Below, piece by piece: positions 23,801 through 35,800 of a DNA stretch of 64,000 bases. The DNA is taken from contig NW_017803965.1 in the NCBI RefSeq assembly GCF_001625305.1, forward strand, positions 379,621 to 443,620, read 5' to 3'. The notes below the pieces were generated by a model. It was not told the origin of the DNA. It searched no databases and worked only from the letters and a program-made list of their open reading frames with translations. Position numbers and translations under genes: made by a program. Position 1 is the stretch's first letter. Each line of letters starts with the position of its first letter. This DNA is from Branchiostoma belcheri (Eukaryota > Chordata > Leptocardii > Amphioxiformes > Branchiostomatidae).

Positions 23801-26800
23801 CTGCAGAAGAATAATTGTTTCTTAATATCCCAAATTCAGTTCTATTATTCTGCTTTATCCACTCGTATCCTACAGCTTAAAGGCCACACCAAAACAAACA
23901 CCATAGTGACTACTCTCTAAAAACCTTTTTCTATTGACATGGATGTTCTAAATCCTATTCTTACATGTACATATACATGTGTAGCATTGAACGATGCAAA
24001 AAATGAGTTTACCTTTGATATTTTTACAGTTTGACAGTGGTCATATAACTTGTTGAAAACACTTTTTGTTTCATTAGGATATTAAGAGATTTGCCCTTTC
24101 TTCAAGTAAGATTCCGGTGAGTCTGTGAACAAGTTTAATTTTGTTTTGCCATTTTGCCAGAGAAGCTATAATTATCTTATTAAAAGAAACAAGAATCTGA
24201 TGAAAATCTAATTATTATCAATATGGACTAATTTGCCTATCAGTTAAAGTGTGAGTTGGTTTGGTAAATGGGTTAAGGTTTTTAACAGTGATTTAAAGAT
24301 GATAACATATAAGTTATAACCAATAAACTCATTGTATTGACAATAATTCCAAACCAGCAGATTCATTCTATTTTCTGGTGTTGAATGCTTTTAACAAGTT
24401 ATGTTTTCTGCTAAATTTTATGTAATTTTATGTATTGCTGTTCATTCCTTTTTCTCCATGAAAATGTTTCACCTTCTTTTCATTTTCAAAGTATTAACCC
24501 CTATCTTCCATTATTGACATTTATATTTTTATATAGTAATTGCATCCTTCCATGACTCTCTATTCAACCCTTTGACCACTCAAGTAATCTTTTCATTTCT
24601 TTGGCATGTACAACTGTGTCACATACATATACAATGTATTGCTTGAACCATTTCTTCCTTTTGGTTAGAAGACAAAACAGTAGATGCAATAGTAAGAAAT
24701 TTTCTTAAAAGCATATGAAATCAAAAATTCCCACAGTTTTATTCTTAATCTTTCGAATGCTTTTTTCTAGTTTCTGATGAATCTTATAATCTTTAGCCCT
24801 TAGGCCACACCAATTTAATTTGTTGGTTCTCGGATTCGCCTCTTCGTTTTTTTCTGATTTGCAAAAAAAAAAAATTTGATTCTGGTCNNNNNNNNNNNNN
24901 NNNNNNNTTCGTTTTTTCTGATTTGCAAAAAAAAAAATTTGATTCTGGTCCTGAATCAACTGAAAAATGCTCATGTTTTGCCCCCAACAGTTGAGGAAAG
25001 TCCTTTTCTTCCTAGTTGTTACAGTTTTCCCATCTATCATTGCAGTGGTTTGATTAAAAGTTCAAAATTCAATGTTTAAATTTTAACCCAGCCTTTTGTG
25101 TTGACTTCATGGCTCATTCCATACCATTTAAGCCTATAATAGGATGCCTAGACCTGTTTTTATTTTTTTTTTTCGCCCTGTCGCTTCATATTTTTTCTGA
25201 AAAAATCTGAGAACCAACAAATTAAATTGGTGTGGCCTTATTAATATGTGTTGAAACCTTCAGCATGATGAAACAATGTCACCCTACATGTGTACAAAAG
25301 AAAAATTCCCATGACCTTCAGCTAAAAGTGGCAGCAAATTTGATCTTGAAGTAATCTAGATTGATTCCAAATAGATCTCTTGTCAACAACATTCCAGGAC
25401 AGAACCAAACCCAACACCACACAGTCATCCATACCACAACACAGTGGGTAGTCCCATACCCCATTCAGCAACTGATACATGTACTTCCTTTCAACGGTAG
25501 GCAAGTAATTCTTATGGATGACATCAGCGAACGCATTTTTCGCCTGATTTGGGGGGGGGGGAGAATTTTTCTTGCCCTTTGACAGTGGTCAACATGTCTG
25601 TTGCCCTGCTGGAATGTTGATGGCAGATAAATATGAAGAGATAAGACAAGGCTCTGGTTTAATGTTTTGTCTTTTACTTCTGATGCAGTGATGTATTTCA
25701 TTCCTTGTTCCCTCTGAATCAAAACCTGTACAGTGATTGGAAACTTATTTTTCAGTGACCAATGGCCATAACGTTAGCACATTATAGATATCATTTCTTG
25801 TTTAAGAAGGATGTCAAAATTTGAAAATATAGGACTCTTGTGTTTGGCCCACCTTGCGTTTTTTTTCACACTAATGCATTAAATTTCGAGTCTGCAGAGG
25901 ATGTCATCCATAAAATTTACTTGCTGTGGCCTACATTGTAACACAACACAGTGGGTAGTCCCATCCCCCATTCAGCCACTGATATTTGCTTTCCACATGA
26001 GGGTTGCCCTTACAGCCACAGCGGCTAAATATACTGACCTACCGGAACACCAGACAACCCCAGTGCATACAGAAATCCCTGGCAAACTTTCAAAACAAAC
26101 TGGCAGTCAGGAAGCAAAAGAAACACATGGGAGGAATTCTGATATCTGAAACTTGGCCCGATACATGTCCACTTTTCCAGGCCTGACTATTTGTTTACTA
26201 CGTCGCCTTTTGTGCCCATACCACATACAGATAGCATCCCTCTCCCTTTTTAAGTGGTTCCTGGCCATTTTAGGTGTGGTTAGAAAGGATTTAGCTTGTT
26301 TGTTTGGTCAGCCCTATTGAAAGTGCTAGTCTGTGACCTTAAGTACAGTGCCCTTAGAATTTCCATTGGATCTGTACACCGATCGTTGTTTCCAGTAATC
26401 CACACAGAAGGCCATTTCAGAGCTTGGTTTGTGTTGGTGAATTTGAAAGGTACATTGAAAATTTCTTACTATAATGTTAATCTTTTGTTATAGATATTTT
26501 GTATGTTTGACATAGTTCATGTTGCTCTGTGACAAAGTTTCATTTAGTAGGGAGAGCTTGGTAAAAAGTTTGTTACAGCCCAAGATGTTAGGGAGTAATG
26601 ATGCTTGAGGATTTTTGCAATTTAAAAGACATTTGGAGTCCCTTGTGTACAGCTGCAATTTTGAGATTGATAATTTCCAAAAGTAATGAATATTTCCTTG
26701 CACCATTTTCTTAAGTCATGATGGCCATCCATCATATTGTAAGGCTTTTTAAAATATTTTTAGCATTGGCTAAGTCAAAGTGTTTTAATTGTAATTCAGA

Positions 26801-29800
26801 AATAATACATATACACAGTTTGAGGTACATGTACACATAACTTTCATTCAGAATATGTGCTTCATATACTAGTAACATTAAAATTCAGTTTACGGATTTT
26901 GGGTACTGTAACAGTAGCCATGCAGTAGGCTTAACAACTGTAAGATTTTTTTTTTTTACAACCAGTGTACATGTTGTCAATATTATTTTGTATATTGCAT
27001 GTTTTTACATTTGGCTCAGCTTGACCTTACAGGTAGCCTTGAAGTAATTCGAGTAACGCATTTTCTACACGGAGAACAGGTTTAAATAGTAAGTTGCTAT
27101 AACAGCTGAGCCTGAGAACTATTGTAGAAGAATAAAGTCAGTCAGACAAGTTTTCCGGTGAGCCTACTTAATGAATCCCAGTGCAAATCTGCGCCCATTA
27201 AGAGCCCAGCTTACACCTGTGTACACTTGTAGACGATATCACTACAGGACCACTTGTGTCAAGAGGCTTTGAGAAAGGCTGTTCTGTCTTAAGACCACCT
27301 GATAAATGGCTGTCTTACATCCTTAAGAAGGCTTGGGGCATCTTAATGTGACAGTGATAAGGAAGTCTGTGGAAAAACATGTAATAAGACACTGGAGTTC
27401 CAGAAACAGTGTCTCAGTAAATTTAGACAATAACAGTCAAGTTTAATTTCAAGAGTATTGATAAGAGCTGTAGTACTGTGATTACCTAAAGTTTAATTTA
27501 CTAGGGTTAAGTACATGTATTTCTAGATTTAGTATTCTTGGTGTCAAACATCTACTCTCATCTGCCAAATAAACATACGGGTACGTTTATTTTTTTGGGC
27601 CCTAACATCCACCCAGTACGTTCTTATTTTGCACAGTACGTTTATAAATTTTTTGAAAACCAGTAATTTTTTCAACTTCGTGTGAAAAAAATTGACAAAT
27701 CATCGACGTGAAGACGTTTATAAACGCGTATTGTAGCGAGAAACTTGTCATTTTCGGGCCAGTTTTTGCAATCACCGCGTGCATAAATTCGCCTGAATGT
27801 TCTATTGTCATGAGTGGTGCTTATCAAAATACGAAATATTAAATGCCCCCTTTTTTTGTCTATTTCAATTCCTAATTGCAAATAACAGTTAAAGATTTGT
27901 GCATATATCAGTAAGGGCGCATTTTAGTACAAGAGACACAGGTTACCCGTCAATTTTGGTAATTTTCCGGGGGGTACGTTTATTCCAGGGGTATGTTTAT
28001 TTGATTTTGAAGATTTGTCCGGGGGGTACGTTTATTCCGGGGGGGTATGTTTATTCAGCAGATGAGAGTAATACTTTGTGTACCAAAGGTTAGGCCTCAC
28101 CAATTTAAATTGTTAGTTCTCAGATTTTTTCAGATAAACTTCTGAAGGGATAGGGCCAATAAATTTTGGGGGGCATTCTATGATCAAATACTGTAAGTCT
28201 CTTTAGATTCGCGGGGCCTAAAGTTCGCGGTTTCGGGAAAATGGACAATCCGCGGTATTTTTAGATTCGCGATTTCTCCTTGGCTATTTTTCAAACAAAA
28301 ATTTGTAAAGTGTATATTTAAAATAATAAAAGTTCGTGTTCCGGCATCTCCTAAAACGCGGCGCAAAAATTTGTTTCGTGCACCGCGCGAGACTGCTGGC
28401 GGTAAAGCTGACGATCGATCTGACGCACGTGTAAACAATTTTCTTTGTTCGGAAATAAGCGCTAAAATGCTATTTTCCACGACTTTAACACATCGATACT
28501 CTAGTGAAGAAATGCATAATCGAAAGAATATATATATTACTAAGCAAATTTATGCCGTCTTCGGCGAGATTTTGAACCCGGAAGTATGCAAAGGTCGCCT
28601 TCGGTTTTGTAGGCCCACGGTGAGCGTTTCTATCCAACAAAACAAGAAGAAGAAAAAAACGCCCGCAAAGCAGGGCGCAAAAGATAACCAACTAACATTT
28701 CCCAGGTACAAGCCGTTATATTTTTCATAAAAATACTTGTAGATATGCCCGAAGTTCCCGCAATTTTCAAGCGCCCGGGCGGGCATGGCCGGCGCTCTGC
28801 AGGCATAGATTTTTTCGGCGGTACACGGTTGACACGGCCAGTGCCGCAGTATTGCGATTCGGTGTCTCATAATATTATAATTTTTTGACATCAGTATAAC
28901 TTAAAAAAATTTTGGTACTCAACATTTGCTAAGAATAAAGTTGATTTGCAATGATTTGTGAATCGCGTGTGTTAGTGTTTCGCCGTCGTGAATGCATGTG
29001 GGGAGGGGGGCGTACTTACGCAAAACATATCCGCGGGGAAATAGATTCGCGGCACAAAGGTCCCCGCGAATGCCGCAAATCTAAATATACCGCGGAAATT
29101 TGTAGACTTACAGTACTGCATATATATAGATGCAACAAAAGGACTTTCTTCAAGTCAAACGATGGGGCCAAAATATGAGCATTTGATTCATGAAGTTGAT
29201 TCATATCCTAGGTATACATTTTGTTTTTGCAAATTAGAAAAAATGAATGGGGTGAATCCGAGAACCATCAATAATTTGATTAAATCACTGTGGCCTTAAT
29301 ATATCTATGAAGTTTTTTGTGTATATTTTGAAGCATTTGTAAACGAAGGGACTGCATATTCCAACCAACTGACATTGTCATAACAGTTCAATATCAATTG
29401 GGAAGGTGACATCCATTAGTAGAGGTCAGAGGGAAATATGGTCCTACAGATCCATACAGTCATGTCATGTATGCTTACCATGTCTCATTAGCTGAGTGGA
29501 GCACGTCGGCAGAACGTACTGCACCTGCGCAAAACTCCCATTTTTCACGGTTTTCGTTGGATGTTTGGTCAACGTTGCATCAGAATTTTGCCTGTTGCAG
29601 ACAATATTTTTTTCAACATTTAAATATTTGGAAACAACAGAGTGTTAACATTATATGCGTGAGTACGACCTTATATGAGGTGTTCTGCTGAAGTGCTATG
29701 CACAATACATTATACAGGTTTCACGCAGGTGCAGTACGTTCTGCCGACATGCTGCTGAGTAGCTTCATGCTCTATGGCAAATCAGGTGGTCTTTGGTATC

Positions 29801-32800
29801 TGACAGTATCTAGATTGCCAAAATATTATATTTCCTATTAATAGCAAAGGCAAGCATAGTTGGATATTTTGTCTTTATTACAGAAGATTAGAATATCATA
29901 TCGGATTTTATTAAGAGAAACTTGTCCTCTTTATTCTTAATATAGGAATAGACATAACAGTTCTATATAATTCCATTTTTCCTTTAAAAAGTAACTGTCT
30001 GAAAGAGATACTGTAACATTCTGGAGAAAGATTCCCATCTTTTTCCACATTTTGGAAAAAGATTCGCCTTACAGTGTATATTGATACAAAACGTTAACTT
30101 AGCATAGAGGTTTAAACTTCATAATTGTACAATGATGAACAGCTTTGCCTGCTATAAGCAGTTTGAGTATGAATTTTCACTGACAAACTGCATTCAGATA
30201 ATCTTGCCATATCTGTAATCACATCCCCCCTCTATCCAAGTGAGCCAGTCCGATCCTGATTACATGCCCTACACAGTAAAAGTTGATCTACAGCATAGAC
30301 AAGTCGGCGACTTTGCCTAATGGATGACACAGATGGAGTTAGAGACTCGACCAATGCTGTTAGCTAGATTAAGTCTCTTCCGCTCTAGTTGTACGTAATA
30401 TATTTTAATGTATGTAAGAATTTACGATCAAATCAATATCTGCATTTAAAAGAAAGGGAAGAGAAATTTGCCTCAATTTCAGATTCATCTCCTGAAGATA
30501 TTCTGTAAGTTTACGTAGGTTATTATTATTATTATTTTATTATTATAATAAGTGTGCACATTTTATGTCGTGGGAAATACACGTAACAGTAGGAACAGAT
30601 TTACAATTATAGCATATTGAGTTGATTTAGTGATATCAAATTCTTGCTTATAATGTCAGTGATATTGTTTGCAACCAGTTTCCCCAGTTGTACGCAATCC
30701 ATTGTCTGACCTGTCAAACCTCCCCAGGGTTCAATTTGCGTCTCCTTTCCAAACAAGCCTTCCAAATCATCAATTACCGGTCTACATCATCTACAACAAC
30801 CTTGTGCCCTCCGTGGGGACATCTGCAAACCTTTCTCGTGCTATTATCTCATTTCTTCCAAGATACATCCGTTTTTCGACAAGACAGCAGCTCGTGTTGT
30901 GAGCCCCATGAATTATTAACAGGGTGGCCATCTTCCAAACCAAGCGCGCTCTCTCTCTCTCGCACAGCTGCCTATGTGTATACAAGTTTGACCAAGCATT
31001 TCACATCCTCCTCTCTCTATTGTCGGTTCTAAGTAAACCCTGTGTGTTTGTGTAAGAAGCTGTTTTTGTTATAAGAGGCTATTGTTGTGCCCCTCTCTGT
31101 CAGGTTAAAGCAGCTACCCCCACGCCAGGCAAACAGAAGCCAGAGAAGAAAACACCTAAGTCAGCCCCACCAACGAGAGCTGCCCCTCCAAGACCTCGAC
31201 CGTCTTCCGCTACGCCAACCGGCGCTAAGAGACCAGGTAAGGGATTCAAACATTCGCTTCTCTCGGATTCAATAAATCAATGCGAAATCTAGCAGATTCA
31301 TCTAAATTCCTAGGCTGTAAGGCGATGTAAATTTTATGAAGAGCAAATGGTTTTAGCGTTTTTCATTGATTTTCACAAAAGGTCATGTATGGATAATGAA
31401 TGGATCTGTGAGAATCATGTCATGTGGAAGCTGGATGTGAATTTGTCATGCATCAGCCAGTGGAGTGGAAAATAGTATCTTGTTCCTGTCAGATGGGAGT
31501 GAAATGATGCCTGAAACGTGTAATTTGGTGCAGAAATGATGTCCTCCTTTCCTCCTGTGTAATCAAATTAATCAGACCCCTGGAAAAGGGACTTCACTTT
31601 GGAATCGTCTGTCGTGAATTTGCAAGAAGAAAAATTTCCATAGTGAAGATGGTTTATACTGTCTAATATCACCATTTGATGTGTATTTAGACCATTGTTG
31701 TGAAATGTGCCTTTGATATTAAATAATGAAACACACTCATGTGCACCATTCATGCAACAGTTGCTACTATCCCTTGCTAGCCATCGAACATTACAGTCCA
31801 ACATTTCCGCCCTTTGGACAGAATATCATGAATGATGGTAGAATTCTGTTAACGTTGCACTGTACCAAATGCCCTTCATGCATATTACCTCAAAAACACC
31901 CTCATACAACATAGAGCCTTTAATACAGCCCAAACCAAATGCCACTCAGACTGTTTACATACGGTAAGAGGATAGAATCAAATCATTTTCCCTGTACATA
32001 GCATACATGTATGTACTGGTAACAGCTATCTATATTTTTCAATTTTGTCACACCGTATACTACCAATATTTTAGCAGGCTTTGCTTTTTTTGTGCACAGC
32101 GAACATATTTTCTGTCAGCACATGTTAGCTCCCTACTGTCGCGATGATGGTTCCAGCTTTATGCAAATTCTGTGACAAGAGGCTACCCACTGGGGTTTTT
32201 TCCATCACACAAGGACTATACAAAATACTTCTTTTTTAACCACGAGATGATAACTGTTATTACTACTACCTTTTACATCCTTCTTCAGAAATGCTGTAAC
32301 GTTTAGTGCAATTTTCTTGGCAACAGCAGTGGACATAAATCTAGATGCATTCAGTGCCCTTTTGTGATGCATAAAAGCATCTGTTGTGCATCTGTTATGC
32401 CACTGTCAGATGCTGGGATATAAAGTGGTTTACCTCAGTGTTTTACTATCTGAATTATATTTTGTTGGCTGAGCCTATTCCATTAGGTCATACCATACTC
32501 TAAAAAAGTCTTTTAGATTATGTTTTTAATTTGTTATAATTAGTAATATTATATTACCCCTAACAATATTGATTACTAGTATTATAAATGCCCCAGGGTT
32601 TTTAAAAAAATGCCAGCATACTGTCAGAGAGTAAACCATTCTCGTTTCATCAGTGCTTGTCTATTGAGTTCTAGTTTAGTTGTTTTTTAGTACATTTTTG
32701 TACTTAGTTCATTTATTTGTTTTGCTACAACAGAAAGGTGCCCATTCCAACCAAATGTTGTTCAGAAAAGTCAAGTGTTGTAAGATTTGTTTTCCCATTT

Positions 32801-35800
32801 TTATACTAGTGGCACATTCAGAAATTTCATTTCTCCAAGCATGTTAGGAAGATACCATTACCCAATGTGCTACCCAATAACATCATCTCTGTATCATTAA
32901 CTGCATCCATACATGTCATAAGCCCTTCTCCCAATACATTATATTTACCAAATCACATCAAGCTACCCTAAAACTCTGTCAATGTTTACCCCTCTCATCA
33001 TCTCTTGTTCAAACCCTCCTTATATACATTGTCTTTTCCAAGTGAGCCCTAGAAGAAGGATTTTGTCACTCTGTGCTGTCCTCTCCTTTTCTTCTTTATC
33101 TGTGGTTTTTTACTAGCCGCTGTAGCTAAGACTCGAGATAGAACAAGGCCGGGAACAAACAACGCAGAGAGGGCTACCAGGCCAAAACAACTCAACAGAC
33201 CCAGAGGTATATTTCTGTGGTGTTGAAGCAAAAACTGATTTTTTTTTCCACAACTTGATAAGTCAATGACCCCATCCACTAAACTAAACAAATGACAAAT
33301 GCACATCTTGGCCTTAGGCCACACCAAGTAAATTTTATGGATGACGTCCTTTGGAGACCCTAAATCTAATGCGAGAGGGCGAAAAAAAACAAGAAGGGCC
33401 CTAAAAAACAAGATGCCTAGATTAGGAATATACTAAGAGACGACAAATGTTAGGACACAAATTGAATGAGGTGACACAGTGCAACAAGCAAGAAGTCTTA
33501 TTCATCATCAAAACAGCAATAAATCCGGTGAAACAGCAGTTATCGTCCTGTCCTGTTTCTTTCATCACATTTTTGCAGGCCTGCAGAAACAAAGCATGTG
33601 CTCTTTACCCATTTCGCGTTACGGGGTTCACGTCAATCTAACGATTTGCGGCACTGTCGTGACTCTTTGGTCATAGTTACAGGAAGCGGGATTTCTTGTT
33701 TTTTTTTTCTAGGAACAGGCCAAAATCAATGCGCGCGAGGACGTCATCCATAAAATTTACATGGTGTGGCCTTAGATTAATTGTCATTAAATGCACCACT
33801 CAAGGTGTGAACACAGGTGCACACAAATTTTTTGTTACAATGTGAAAGAAAAAAAATCACATCACAAATTGTCACATGTGGATTTAGTCCATCTTGACAG
33901 GAATATGCAATTAAAGAATTTGTCCAAATTTTTAAATGTTTTGTTGCTAGAAAACAACAATGCTATGTGCTTCAAAACTAATGTTTAATTGACCTGGAGT
34001 TTTAAGTAGCTCTCAGTTTGGTGAATACATACATGTACTATTAGCCACTTGTATCAGACATTTGGTAACAATGCCAAGTCAAACTAATTGAAACCCTACA
34101 CAAGGCACCTTCGCACATAGTGAGAGCTACATAGAAACAGGAAAATATACATACAAAGATTGGGTGAGTTAACTTTATTGTCCCAGAAAAGTGCTCTAAA
34201 TAGACACATCATAATTTCTCTCTCCACAGCTGAAAAGAACATTTGTACAATGGCAATGTGTTTTGCCTTTTTCCCGTACTAATTTTTTTAAAGGTAATGC
34301 TTGAAAGCACCTTCCAGAGAACACTTAAAATGCCTCTTATTCTAAATCACCACAATTAGCTGTGTACTAAAACTTGTCGTCTACACCAAGCAATTCTTAG
34401 CAGGCTTAGGTTGTCCAGACAGTATTAGCCTGAAGTATTATTGCTGTCAGTTGAATACTGTAAATCAATTTATGTTTGCAGTAGCAAATGTTTGCGGTCT
34501 GAGAAAAATGGACATGTTCGCGGAAATATACATTGTACAGTCATGTACATCCGCAGTGGCATCAGGTATAGCAAGAAAAAAGTCGGTGAATTACATGTGT
34601 ATTTGTTCACGGTAATGATAAGTTACAGTACAGTGACAGCAAAAACGACAAATACAAAAGCACCGGGAAAAATTGTGATATACATGTACAGTACTGTTAG
34701 TCTGTTCGCATTTCAAGCAGAAAGCACTTTTCACTATACATGTACATACTTTTGGGGCAGAGTAGGGAAAAATTGCAATATTTGTCAGCATTAAGGGGTC
34801 TGATAGGATTATACTTACAATGTATTTTCTATGCTATCATAAATTGAAGTCAGAGATAGCATAGGTCGGGCCTATCCCCCTTTTCTGTATGCAGGCCACA
34901 TCCGTATGAGACCTAATCAGACACTGCCCCTCCATCACAGGACAAAGCTAGACAGGGATCCAACTAGAGTATCAAATTACCAAAGCTTTCTCCCTTATTT
35001 GGTGCTCATGAGGGAGAAAACTAATTAAGTTAAAGCCAGGCTGGACTGGTTGGAACAGGTCTGAGTAGGATTTCATGCCATTCTGATGATACTATTAAGA
35101 AATTTCTCCATGGCCACCCTGAATAGATTTCATCAAGACCGATTTTTCTTTACAAAAAAAGACATAATGATTAAATTTTGCACATTTCAAACTGCTTGAA
35201 AGGGATGTGAAAACATTATCCCAAAAAATAACATCAATTTCGCATTGACTGTGTTGATAAAAAAGTAATACTATGTAACAGTTGTGCTTAGATCCAAAAC
35301 AAACAAAAAACTCAAATGTTCATATCTTTGTTTGCCTGGTTTCAAAATATATTTCTTTCCAGATTCTTAATAACAAGTATTGATAGATACAAAATTAGAC
35401 AAAGTGCCTAAAGGCTACCACTATGACAGCAGTAAGGTTGTTAACATGAAATTTATGTCAATATGTATTCATGACACTTCTATTTACTTATAATAATAAT
35501 CATACTCCTTATGGATGTCAGTTCAGCACCAAGGAGAAAACCGTCCTTTTTTCAGCACGTCAGCAGAACGTACTGCACCTGTACAAAACCTCCATTTTTA
35601 ACAGTTTGTATTGGATTTTTGGTGAACATTGCATCAGAATTTTTCCTGTTGCAGACAATATTTTTTCTGACATAACATTTAGAATCTACAGAGTGTTAAC
35701 CTTGTATGCGCAAATACAACCTTATATCACGAGACATTCTACCGAAGTGCTGTGCACGATACATTATGGGTTTCGCACAGGTGCAGTACATGTACATTCT

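Larger units (their letters stand above)
24117..31103 (+). other. Long intron rich in transposons
   Basis: Contains the MITEs at 24803, 25499, 27553, 28093 (with its nested element) and 29499, plus the doubtful exon at 26016. This intron separates the acidic projection exons from the basic microtubule-binding exons. Confidence 0.65.

Noticed and set aside
28371-28730. 119-codon frame ending with [15 protein letters not shown]
   Set aside because: Wholly inside the nested transposon, with no recognisable domain. I do not treat it as a gene.
30669-30902. 77-codon frame with [18 protein letters not shown] after GCAACCAG
   Set aside because: Acceptor has a weak pyrimidine tract, no donor fits, and the composition (hydrophobic, no Lys) is unlike neighbouring exons.
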